5,576 bases of DNA from Methanomicrobiales archaeon (GCA_012523385.1 JAAYIO010000059.1:1-5576); one strand, 5' to 3'. Positions 1 through 5,532 are shown, counted from the stretch's first letter. Notes: generated by a model not told the origin, from the letters alone. Program-made: numbers and translations.

Positions 1-1709
1 AGTGCTTCACGCCATGCGTCAAGGACAAGCTCCATAGTCTCGTTGAGATACTGGATACCTTTTGTCATGTCAAAAAACATGTTGGTGCCCTGGATAGCAA
101 CAAGCCCCTTTGCTTCGTCCTTGTCAAATCCTGCCTCAAGCATTGCGTCACGGCGCTCAATTGCAGGGAGATCCATAGAGATCTTTCCTTCTTTGATCAT
201 CTGGACGACATTGTCAGGAACAGGCTCGAACTTGAGATAGAACCGGTTGTGGCGGTTTGGTGACTTCCCCTCGACGGGGCCTGCTGTACCGGTAACTGTC
301 TCACGGTAGACCACAATCGGCGGAGTAGTCACGATCTCAACACCCTTATCATGGTGGATACGGTGGGTGATGATCTCAAGATGCAACTCTCCCATACCAG
401 AGATCAGATGTTCTCCTGTTTCCTCGTTAATGTTCACGATAACGGTCGGGTCTTCCTTTCCGACCTGACGGAGCACGGTAACAAGCTTTGGGAGATCCTT
501 CATATTCTTTGCTTCAACAGCAACGGTCATGACAGGCTCTGAGTAGTGCGAGAGGGGCTCAAAGGTCTGCATATCCATCAGACTTGAGACAGTCGAACCA
601 ACAGATGCGTCTTTGAGGCCGGTGACAGCGGCGATATTTCCTGCATTCAGTGACTCGATCTCAATACGCTCTGCACCCATGAAAACGCCCACCTGGGTGA
701 GGCGGTTGATGCGCTTTGCAGAACCCATCACATACAGCTCATTGCCACGCCGGAGGGTGCCTGAGAAGAGACGCCCGGTAGCGACTTCTCCTGCATGCTG
801 ATCAAAGGAGATATCGGTTACCATCAGGCATACCGGACCTTCAGGATCACAGTTAAGCATTGCCTGGCCTTCTGCGGTACTCGGGTCTCCGTGCTGCCAG
901 ATGATAGGCACACGGCGCTTCTGGGCAATGGCGGGATTCGGAAGATGGTTAACCACCATATCGAGAACAACCTGACAGAGAGGGCTTGACTTGGCGAGAG
1001 CCTTCATGTTTCCTGCTTTACAGTTGTCATACACGTCTTTGAATGAGACACCGCTCGTTTTCATGAACGGAATTGAGATGGCCCAGTTGTAGAGAGCTGA
1101 ACCGAATGCAACAGTTCCATCTGCTGCATCGAGTTTCCAGCCGTTTTTGTAGGCATCTTCGTTCATGCCTTTGATGAGCCTGTTCACCTTATCAATCACT
1201 TTTCCAAGGCGAATCTGCATCTCCATTTCGTCGACCTGAAGTTCATTGATCAGGCGATCTACTTTGTTGATGAAAAGAACCGGTCGGACTCCTTCCTTCA
1301 GGGCCTGACGCAGAACAGTCTCTGTCTGGGGCATTGTGCCCTCAACTGCGTCCACAAGCACGACAGCACCGTCAACCGCACGCATTGCACGGGTAACGTC
1401 ACCGCCGAAGTCCACGTGACCAGGGGTATCAATCATGTTGATGAGATACTCTTTCCCCTTATATTCGTGAACCATTGAGACGTTTGAGGCGTCGATGGTG
1501 ATACCACGTGCCTGTTCCTGCTCGTCTGAGTCCATCCAGCATGCCTTTCCGGCAATTTCTTCGCTGATCATTCCTGCTCCGGCAAGAAGATTGTCGGAGA
1601 GGGTCGTTTTACCGTGGTCAATGTGTGCGACAATACCGATGTTGCGGATCTGCTCCGGTTGACTCATCAGGGTTGTGACCCGCTCGACCATTTTTCGCCT
1701 TCGTGTCAT
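1..1709 (-). CDS. fusA: Translation elongation factor EF-2, C-terminus outside window
   Basis: GTPase that drives translocation of tRNA and mRNA on the archaeal ribosome. I translated the minus strand from ATG at 1709 to the left edge and found 569 codons without a stop. The G domain is complete: P-loop AHIDHGKT (28-35), RGITI (68-72), DTPGH (94-98), NKVD (148-151) and GSA (203-205). Domain II follows, then domain III with GMGELHLE. The protein continues as the EF-2 domain IV region (VEGKSPNRHNRFY) up to about residue 569 of roughly 730, so the diphthamide histidine lies outside. The start at 1709 is favoured because the N-terminus MTRRRKM matches the archaeal MxRRxKM pattern. No good SD precedes it, and the ATG at 1691 (Met7), with AAGG upstream, is an alternative. 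It sits 27 bases after rps7, which is the normal archaeal str operon order. Confidence 0.96.
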   Translation of the reverse strand, partial: MTRRRKMVERVTTLMSQPEQIRNIGIVAHIDHGKTTLSDNLLAGAGMISEEIAGKACWMDSDEQEQARGITIDASNVSMVHEYKGKEYLINMIDTPGHVDFGGDVTRAMRAVDGAVVLVDAVEGTMPQTETVLRQALKEGVRPVLFINKVDRLINELQVDEMEMQIRLGKVIDKVNRLIKGMNEDAYKNGWKLDAADGTVAFGSALYNWAISIPFMKTSGVSFKDVYDNCKAGNMKALAKSSPLCQVVLDMVVNHLPNPAIAQKRRVPIIWQHGDPSTAEGQAMLNCDPEGPVCLMVTDISFDQHAGEVATGRLFSGTLRRGNELYVMGSAKRINRLTQVGVFMGAERIEIESLNAGNIAAVTGLKDASVGSTVSSLMDMQTFEPLSHYSEPVMTVAVEAKNMKDLPKLVTVLRQVGKEDPTVIVNINEETGEHLISGMGELHLEIITHRIHHDKGVEIVTTPPIVVYRETVTGTAGPVEGKSPNRHNRFYLKFEPVPDNVVQMIKEGKISMDLPAIERRDAMLEAGFDKDEAKGLVAIQGTNMFFDMTKGIQYLNETMELVLDAWREA

Positions 1710-1736
1710 AGTGATTCTCTAAAAGAGTATTGGGTT

Positions 1737-2384
1737 TTATCGTGCAGACTTAGCCACACGTTCGCGTTCTTCTCTCTTTCCAACAGAGTAGCACCGGACA
1801 TCACCGTTTGCTGCTGCAATGAGTTCGTCTGCAAGGACGTTTGCTGCCGATTTCTTTTTCTTGTGGGATGCCTGGTGGACACCACGTGCAATAAACATCA
1901 ATGCTGTGTCAACACGACGCTGGGGAGCGGTATCAACTGACTTTGGCACATTGATGCCACCGTACTTCAAACGGACGGTCTCCTCACGGGGTCCGGCATT
2001 TGAAATGGCATCGATGAGAACTCCCACCGGGTTCTTCTTGGTCTTCTGGTGGATGATATCAAATGCATCTTTTACAATGCGGGTGGTAAGCTCTTTTTTA
2101 CCGGTATTCTTCTAAGTCAGCATGAGCTTGTTAATCAGGCGTTCGACAATGAGCATGTTGCTCTTTGCAAACTGGGTGCCTGCAAGCTTTCCACAGGAGT
2201 GTGGAACAATCATGGACTGGGTATTGATATAGCGGATCAGACCCGGGTCTTTAATCTCGAGATCTGAGAGATCCCACTTGTTGAACAGCAGATGCCCCGG
2301 AACAACAGTTTTTGCCTCAACCGGTGCTTCTGTAACTGTTTCGTCGACAACGACACCTGTCTGAATATCTTTTTCGGTCATCAT
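1737..2384 (-). CDS. rps7: 30S ribosomal protein S7, interrupted by an in-frame TAG
   Basis: Primary 16S rRNA-binding protein that nucleates assembly of the small-subunit head. The reading frame is the same before and after TAG 2112-2114. There are 90 residues upstream (ending ERLINKLMLT), then the TAG at codon 91, then 124 residues starting KNTGKKELTTRIVK and ending ERVAKSAR, the typical archaeal S7 C-terminus. The total of 215 codons is normal for archaeal S7. Family signatures are intact on both sides: the N-terminal FNKWD region, then NPVGVLIDAISNAGPREE, RLKYGGI and PQRRVD. Nothing else is broken, so the TAG replaces one residue, probably Glu, since GAG to TAG is one change. Possible starts are GTG 2390, ATG 2384 and ATG 2381. 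I chose 2384 because an AGGTGATC SD ends just before it, but 2381 is nearly as good. The gene lies between rps12 and EF-2. It is either a sequencing error, a real nonsense allele, or a recoded amber. Confidence 0.9.
2112..2114 (-). other. In-frame amber codon inside rps7
   Basis: The plus-strand bases CTA at 2112-2114 read TAG on the coding strand, in frame with the rest of S7. The flanking codons are ACT (Thr) before and AAG (Lys) after. The conserved S7 sequence continues on both sides without insertion or deletion, so this is a substitution and not a frameshift. No ATG lies soon after it to support reinitiation; the first candidate is a GTG at 2027, deep inside the conserved core. Confidence 0.95.
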
Positions 2385-2392
2385 GATCACCT
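2385..2392 (-). promoter_or_regulatory. SD of rps7, embedded in the end of rps12
   Basis: The minus strand reads AGGTGATC, a perfect 8-base match to the complement of the conserved 16S rRNA 3' tail. It covers the rps12 stop codon (TGA 2389-2387) and ends directly before ATG 2384. Counted from the AGG core, spacing is 5 bases to ATG 2384 and 8 to ATG 2381, so both starts are usable. The GTG at 2390 lies inside the SD and is unlikely to be the start. The nesting implies translational coupling of S7 to S12. Confidence 0.75.
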
Positions 2393-2815
2393 GCGCGGCT
2401 TCTCCTTCTTGCCAAGGACCATTTCACGGAGACAGACATTGTTTACGCCAATGACCTGAAACCTGACACCTGGGATATCTCCCTTAGAACGACCGAGACG
2501 ACCGCCGATGCCCTCAATGGTAACTTCATCGTGTTCATCAATGAAGTTGATAGCACCGTCGCCAACGGCAAATGCAGTGACCTGCCGGCCGTTTTTGATC
2601 AGCTGAACACGGACACATTTCCGGATAGCTGAGTTCGGCTGTTTTGCTTCCACTCCGACCTTTTCAAGAACAATGCCCCTGCCCTGGGGTGCACCTTCGA
2701 GTGGGTCGGACTTTATGTCGAGACCCAGCTGGCGGCGAGCATAGTTGGTATCCCGCCACCTGTTGTCATTAGCTACGCGCTTACATTTACGCGCTGCAAA
2801 TTTGCCATTTCCCAT
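2387..2815 (-). CDS. rps12: 30S ribosomal protein S12, archaeal type
   Basis: Decoding-centre protein of the small subunit, important for tRNA selection. The 142-residue product has the archaeal/eukaryotic S23e-type N-terminus MGNGKFAARK, the KQPNSAIRKC loop (58-67) that contacts the A site, and the DIPGVR loop (113-118), where bacterial S12 has its modified aspartate region. It ends with a basic GKKEKPRR tail. The length is normal for archaea. The start ATG 2815 is supported by a GAGGTA SD five bases upstream. It is the first gene of the minus-strand str operon here, overlapping the SD and start region of rps7. In many archaea RNA polymerase subunit or nusA genes precede it; here it instead heads the operon and is divergent from queD. 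Confidence 0.98.
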   Translation of the reverse strand: MGNGKFAARKCKRVANDNRWRDTNYARRQLGLDIKSDPLEGAPQGRGIVLEKVGVEAKQPNSAIRKCVRVQLIKNGRQVTAFAVGDGAINFIDEHDEVTIEGIGGRLGRSKGDIPGVRFQVIGVNNVCLREMVLGKKEKPRR

Positions 2816-2820
2816 TTAAT

Positions 2821-2826
2821 TACCTC
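2821..2826 (-). promoter_or_regulatory. SD of rps12
   Basis: Minus-strand GAGGTA followed by ATTAA and then ATG 2815. The match to the anti-SD and the 5-base spacing fix the rps12 start. The site lies just downstream of the hairpin at 2839-2860. Confidence 0.75.
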
Positions 2827-2838
2827 ATTTTTTAGCGC

Positions 2839-2860
2839 GCCATCAGACCCACCTGATAGC
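2839..2860 (-). promoter_or_regulatory. Hairpin in the rps12 leader
   Basis: On the minus strand GCTATCAG (2860-2853) pairs with CTGATGGC (2846-2839) across the six-base loop GTGGGT. The stem is 8 bp with one G-U pair. It ends 12 bases before the rps12 SD. Ribosomal protein operons are often controlled by leader structures that mimic rRNA and bind one encoded protein; in E. coli the str operon is controlled by S7. Whether this stem does so is inference. Confidence 0.4.
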
Positions 2861-2921
2861 TAACGCCTGGTTTCGAAATTGATATCCTATTGTGACTGAG
2901 ATAAGTAGAATCAATCCCTGC

Positions 2922-2960
2922 CCGAATTACCCCGATTATTTAATTCAGAAGTTAATTCGG
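2922..2960. repeat. 8-bp inverted repeat with TTAATTC repeats
   Basis: CCGAATTA (2922-2929) and TAATTCGG (2953-2960) form a perfect 8-bp inverted repeat with 23 bases between. A direct TTAATTC copy also occurs at 2940-2946 and 2952-2958, 12 bases apart. It lies about 110-145 bases upstream of the rps12 start. It could be a DNA operator or a leader hairpin; the sequence does not decide. Confidence 0.4.
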
Positions 2961-3011
2961 ACGATCTCCCATCCATCTCCGCCGCTGTCACCTGATATAC
3001 CAGATTTCTGC

Positions 3012-3020
3012 CTATATATT
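3012..3020. promoter_or_regulatory. Candidate archaeal TATA box, orientation uncertain
   Basis: CTATATATT is the strongest TATA-like run in the intergenic region. Read on the plus strand, transcription would start near 3043 and give a leader of about 140 bases for queD. Read on the minus strand (TAAATATATAG), it would start near 2988 and give a leader of about 170 bases for rps12. ACCAG (2999-3003) and CTGGT (3025-3029) flank it as weak inverted arms. A second AT-rich run (TAATAAAAG) lies at 3034-3042. Confidence 0.4.
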
Positions 3021-3073
3021 TACACTGGTTGACTAATAAAAGGTGTCGTGTGACATGGTGTCAGTGCGTCTCA

Positions 3074-3109
3074 TCTGCGCGCGCCTGTCGCCCTGTGCGC
3101 AGGGCGGTG
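3074..3109 (+). promoter_or_regulatory. Two mutually exclusive stems upstream of queD
   Basis: Stem A pairs 3075-3083 (CTGCGCGCG) with 3094-3102 (TGTGCGCAG): 9 bp, of which two are G-U, with a 10-base loop. Stem B pairs 3089-3095 (CGCCCTG) with 3100-3106 (CAGGGCG): 7 perfect bp with a TGCG loop, extendable by wobble pairs. They share bases 3094-3102, so only one can form at a time. Such alternative folds are typical of switch-like leaders, but the GC-rich composition raises the chance of accidental pairing. The element is transcribed with queD only if the distal promoter is used. Confidence 0.35.
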
Positions 3110-3151
3110 TCAGACATAATACCCTGGATACGGGGGTTGCTACGACAGACA

Positions 3152-3161
3152 TCATATAGTA
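3152..3161 (+). promoter_or_regulatory. Possible proximal TATA box for a leaderless queD mRNA
   Basis: TCATATAGTA lies about 26-35 bases before ATG 3187, the spacing expected for a TATA box when transcription starts at or just before the start codon. This would explain why queD has no visible SD. The match to the archaeal consensus is only moderate. Confidence 0.3.
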
Positions 3162-3186
3162 TCCTCACCCATGATTTTTCATAGCT

Positions 3187-3600
3187 ATGACCATGACAAT
3201 ATACAAGGAAGCCTATTTTGAGGCCAGCCACCGCCTTCTCAATTACACCGGCAAGTGCTTTCGCCTGCACGGGCATCAGTGGCGGGTTGAGGTATGGATT
3301 TCCGGGGACGTCGGCCCCGAAACTCAGATCCTCGTTGATTATAACTGTATTAAACAGGTGGTGAACCAGTTTGATCACCAGGTCATCCTCAACCGCAAAG
3401 ACCCGATGGTTGAGGCTCTCTCTCCTTTCCAGGAGGTCATCACCACCGAGGGCGACCCGACGTCCGAGAACCTTGCACGTATTATCGCAGGGTTATTGGA
3501 TAAATCCTGCACTGCAGAAGGTATTCCCGCCTCAGTCACAAAGATCCGGGTCTGGGAATCTACATCCTGCTATGCCCAACTCACCTTTGAAGTAATATGA
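3187..3600 (+). CDS. queD: 6-carboxy-tetrahydropterin synthase QueD (6-PTPS family)
   Basis: Converts dihydroneopterin triphosphate to 6-carboxy-5,6,7,8-tetrahydropterin, the second step of preQ0 synthesis after GTP cyclohydrolase. The 137-residue product has the QueD-type CxxxHGH motif (Cys24, His28, His30) with a third zinc ligand at His15 in EASHRL. It also has the catalytic FDH (62-64), PTSENLA (91-97) and VWES (122-125, with the substrate-binding Glu124). Length and motifs are normal. The start is ATG 3187, and an ATG two codons later (3193) is an alternative; neither has a clear SD, so the mRNA may be leaderless. The stop overlaps the queE start by ATGA. In archaea the preQ0 product feeds archaeosine in tRNA. 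It is the first gene of the plus-strand operon. Confidence 0.96.
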   Translation: MTMTIYKEAYFEASHRLLNYTGKCFRLHGHQWRVEVWISGDVGPETQILVDYNCIKQVVNQFDHQVILNRKDPMVEALSPFQEVITTEGDPTSENLARIIAGLLDKSCTAEGIPASVTKIRVWESTSCYAQLTFEVI

Positions 3601-4205
3601 ACATTATTGAGATATTTTCTTCCCTATCCGGGGAAGGGCTTAGACAAGGCCTTCCGGCCACCTTTGTCCGCTGTGCCGGCTGCAATCTCAGGTGCGCGTG
3701 GTGTGATACCCCCGAGTCGCATAGTGCAGGTACAGAGATGGACATCGACGAAATCGTATCGGCTGTGTCTGCAGGTATGCCACGCTACGTCATCGTCACC
3801 GGCGGGGAACCACTGCTTCAGGACGGTGAACTGAAAGAACTTCTCGTAGCTCTCCGGGATGCAGGCTATCGCATGGAGATTGAGACGAATGGTACACTCT
3901 GCTTTACAGGAGTACAGGAATATGCCACAATAAGCATGGACATCAAATGCCCATCGTCTGGTGAAGAGTCAGACCCGGCCCTGCTTGCCGACCTTCGACC
4001 GGAAGATTCCGTGAAATTTGTGGTAATGGATCGCGCTGACTGTTTGTATGCACAGAAAGTAATCGAGTCCCATGATATTGCAGCTACCATTTTTATCTCC
4101 CCGGTATGGGGGGGAAATTATCGGGAAATTGCAGATTTTATTTTGGAAGAGGGCATTGAGGCACGCTTCCAGCTCCAGCTCCACAAATCCATCGGGGTGA
4201 AGTGA
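3597..4205 (+). CDS. queE: 7-carboxy-7-deazaguanine synthase QueE (radical SAM)
   Basis: Radical SAM enzyme that rearranges 6-carboxytetrahydropterin into 7-carboxy-7-deazaguanine. The cluster-binding CX3CX2C motif is at Cys29, Cys33 and Cys36 (CNLRCAWCDT). It is preceded by the QueE N-terminal signature IFSSLSGEG and followed by VTGGEPLLQ (67-75), which binds SAM, ETNGT (96-100), and SMDIKCPSSGE. The C-terminus LQLHKSIG matches the family's LQLHK end. The 202 residues are a typical compact length. ATG 3597 overlaps the queD stop as ATGA, which indicates translational coupling, and no strong SD is visible. queC starts two bases after the stop codon. Confidence 0.97.
   Translation: MNIIEIFSSLSGEGLRQGLPATFVRCAGCNLRCAWCDTPESHSAGTEMDIDEIVSAVSAGMPRYVIVTGGEPLLQDGELKELLVALRDAGYRMEIETNGTLCFTGVQEYATISMDIKCPSSGEESDPALLADLRPEDSVKFVVMDRADCLYAQKVIESHDIAATIFISPVWGGNYREIADFILEEGIEARFQLQLHKSIGVK
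4196..4200 (+). promoter_or_regulatory. SD of queC
   Basis: GGTGA, preceded by further G residues, lies six bases before GTG 4207 and inside the last codons of queE. It supports the GTG as the start of queC. Confidence 0.65.
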
Positions 4206-4206
4206 C

Positions 4207-4878
4207 GTGAAAGCAGTCTGCCTCCTTTCCGGTGGAATGGACTCATCTACCCTTGCCTATGTAGCACGGGATAGGGGATACCAGATCATCGCCCTGCACC
4301 TTCGCTACGGACAACCGACTGAGGATGCGGAATTTGCGTGTGCCAAAAAGATTGCTGCATCTCTGAATGCTGATGAATTTCTCACCGTGAATCTGGACTA
4401 TCTCCGCCAAATAGGAGGTTCCAGCCTCACCGATGATGGACTGGAGATACGGGACCATGGGGAAGCCGGGGCAGGTGTCCCTAATACCTATGTGCCGTTT
4501 CGGAATGCGAATCTCATTGCAATCGCAACCTCTCTTGCAGAGGCCCGGGGGGCAGAAGCAGTCTTTATCGGGGTGCAGGCATCGGATTATGTCGGCTATC
4601 CCGATTGTAGCCCTCGGTTCATAGAGGCATTTCAGCGAGTGATTGATACCGGAACTGCTGAAGAGACTCACATCAAACTGATGGCACCGTTTGTGAATAT
4701 GTCAAAGACCGAAATCCTGAAGCAGGGGTTTGCCCTCGGAGTTCCCTATGAGGACACATGGTCATGCTACCGCTCCGGTGCACCTGCCTGCGGAACCTGT
4801 GATTCCTGCCATTACCGTTTGGAGGCCTTCCGGAAGGCAGGACAAAAAGACCCAATACCCTATGAGGTGCGTAAATGA
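4207..4878 (+). CDS. queC: 7-cyano-7-deazaguanine (preQ0) synthase QueC
   Basis: ATP-dependent enzyme that converts 7-carboxy-7-deazaguanine and ammonia to preQ0. The 223-residue product starts MKAVCLLSGGMDSSTLAY with the PP-loop SGGMDS at 8-13. The central region carries VPNTYVPFRNANLIAIA, IGVQASDYVGYPDC and the ETHIKLMAPF segment. The C-terminal zinc site has four cysteines at 187, 195, 198 and 201 (C-x7-C-x2-C-x2-C). All hallmarks are intact and the length is normal. The start is GTG 4207, supported by GGTGA upstream; Met is assumed as the first residue. Its TGA overlaps the start of the NUDIX gene as ATGA. Together with QueD and QueE it completes the route from dihydroneopterin triphosphate to preQ0. 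Confidence 0.98.
   Translation: MKAVCLLSGGMDSSTLAYVARDRGYQIIALHLRYGQPTEDAEFACAKKIAASLNADEFLTVNLDYLRQIGGSSLTDDGLEIRDHGEAGAGVPNTYVPFRNANLIAIATSLAEARGAEAVFIGVQASDYVGYPDCSPRFIEAFQRVIDTGTAEETHIKLMAPFVNMSKTEILKQGFALGVPYEDTWSCYRSGAPACGTCDSCHYRLEAFRKAGQKDPIPYEVRK
4864..4869 (+). promoter_or_regulatory. SD of the NUDIX gene
   Basis: GAGGTG lies five bases before ATG 4875, within the last codons of queC. It is the best SD of the plus-strand operon and implies that the downstream gene is efficiently translated with queC. Confidence 0.7.
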
Positions 4879-5387
4879 CCGTACCTCAAACCGCGGAAAA
4901 AAAGAAGATTACCCTTGATACGGTAACCCTGACCCTGCCGTCCGGTGCAATAAAGGAACGCCAAGTCGTCCACCCGGGACATGCGGTTGCGATGCTCCCT
5001 ATTGAAGGAGACTTTTGTTATCTCGAACGGCAATACCGTTTTGCTGTGGGCGAGTGGATCTATGAGGTTCCCGCAGGCACGATGGACCCGGGTGAAACAC
5101 CGCAAGAGACTGCATACCGGGAACTCATCGAAGAGATAGGCATGGCGGCAGACACCCTGATTTCCCGGGGAAAGATCTACCCTGCTCCGGGGTACACTGA
5201 TGAAATTATCTACCTCTTTGAGGCCCACGACCTATCTCCATCTGATGCCTATGCAATGGATGAAGATGAACAGATTGAGGTAGTGAAACTGTCTCTGTCT
5301 GAGATGGAGGAGATGATTCAGGACGGCCGCATCATTGATGCAAAGACCATATGCCTCGCGTATCATTATTTTCGGGGCAAACCTTGA
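4875..5387 (+). CDS. NUDIX hydrolase, ADP-ribose pyrophosphatase-like
   Basis: Predicted Mg2+-dependent hydrolase of a nucleoside diphosphate linked to another group. The 170-residue protein has a perfect NUDIX box, GX5EX7REUXEEXGU, at residues 68-90 (Gly68, Glu74, Arg82-Glu83, Glu86-Glu87, Gly89). Upstream LERQYRFAVGEWIYEVPAG and downstream YPAPGYTDE (with Pro105 about 16 residues after the box) resemble ADP-ribose pyrophosphatases. A hydrophobic/basic segment with predicted beta strands precedes the box. ADP-ribose is the best-supported substrate, but family members differ widely and the substrate cannot be fixed from motifs. The gene overlaps queC by ATGA and is the last gene of the preQ0 operon. 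A role in handling a pathway nucleotide (such as dihydroneopterin triphosphate) is possible but unsupported. Confidence 0.93.
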   Translation: MTVPQTAEKKKITLDTVTLTLPSGAIKERQVVHPGHAVAMLPIEGDFCYLERQYRFAVGEWIYEVPAGTMDPGETPQETAYRELIEEIGMAADTLISRGKIYPAPGYTDEIIYLFEAHDLSPSDAYAMDEDEQIEVVKLSLSEMEEMIQDGRIIDAKTICLAYHYFRGKP

Positions 5388-5400
5388 AGTCTGAAACATA

Positions 5401-5482
5401 GTGTTAGGTCTCTTCGTAGAGTCGAACTGGGACCCCTGTTTTTTGACAGGGAAAAGCGGCAGATAGGGCCCTCTGCAAACAC
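5401..5482. other. Cloverleaf-like non-coding fold with tRNA-like T-loop
   Basis: GTGTT (5401-5405) can pair with AACAC (5478-5482) and enclose three hairpins: CTCT/AGAG (5410-5421), CCCTGT/ACAGGG (5434-5451) and GCAGA/TCTGC (5459-5476). The minus strand carries GTTCGACTC (5427-5419), which fits the tRNA T-loop GTTCGANNC. However, the flanking T-stem pairs poorly, the anticodon-like loop is not 7 bases, and no CCA or D-loop pattern is visible. It is not a functional canonical tRNA. It could be a decayed tRNA, another small RNA, or chance. Confidence 0.25.
5434..5451 (+). terminator. Possible terminator hairpin after the preQ0 operon
   Basis: CCCTGT and ACAGGG form a perfect 6-bp stem around a TTTTTG loop, about 47 bases after the NUDIX stop codon. 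Archaeal transcription often ends at T-rich runs, and the six consecutive T at 5439-5444 may serve even without the stem. There is no T-tract after the stem as in bacterial intrinsic terminators. Confidence 0.35.
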
Positions 5483-5532
5483 AATCAATAATACCAAAAT
5501 TCTTCCTTTACCGATTCAGTAGAGGACCAAAA

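Larger units (their letters stand above)
2816..3186. other. Divergent intergenic region, no gene seen
   Basis: About 370 bases between the divergent starts of rps12 and queD. I see no credible protein gene here. A minus-strand reading frame that enters it (3061-3378) is a shadow of queD. The region must hold the promoters of both operons. It contains a TATA-like stretch near 3013-3020, an 8-bp inverted repeat, a hairpin near rps12 and a GC-rich two-state fold near queD. Base composition changes from AT-rich around 2880-3040 to GC-rich around 3060-3110. Confidence 0.8.

Noticed and set aside
1614..2115. Plus-strand frames antisense to EF-2, rps7 and their junction
   Set aside because: The minus strand encodes conserved EF-2 and S7 here; the plus-strand products are cysteine/serine-rich sequences without a recognisable family.
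1737..2390. rps7 as two separate genes or as a frameshifted gene
   Set aside because: Both parts are in the same frame with no lost or gained bases. The second part has no start with an SD; its first GTG (2027) lies inside a conserved segment, so it could not make a proper S7 domain alone.
2911..2976. Minus-strand 21-codon upstream ORF in the rps12 leader, with GGAG directly before its ATG
   Set aside because: The spacing to the ATG is too short for a good SD, the peptide has no recognisable feature, and transcription of this segment is unproven.
3183..3196. AGCTATGACCATGA, identical to the start region of lacZ alpha in cloning vectors
   Set aside because: The match stops after 14 bases on both sides and lies at the start of a fully conserved queD frame, so vector contamination is not supported; chance is enough.
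3061..3378. Minus-strand reading frame of 105 codons upstream of and across queD
   Set aside because: It is antisense to the conserved N-terminal half of queD and shows no recognisable domain. The queD frame has all the family motifs.
4243..5228. Long minus-strand frames antisense to queC (4243-4671) and the NUDIX gene (4860-5228)
   Set aside because: They are shadows of well-supported plus-strand genes with complete catalytic motifs, and they show no domain or SD of their own.
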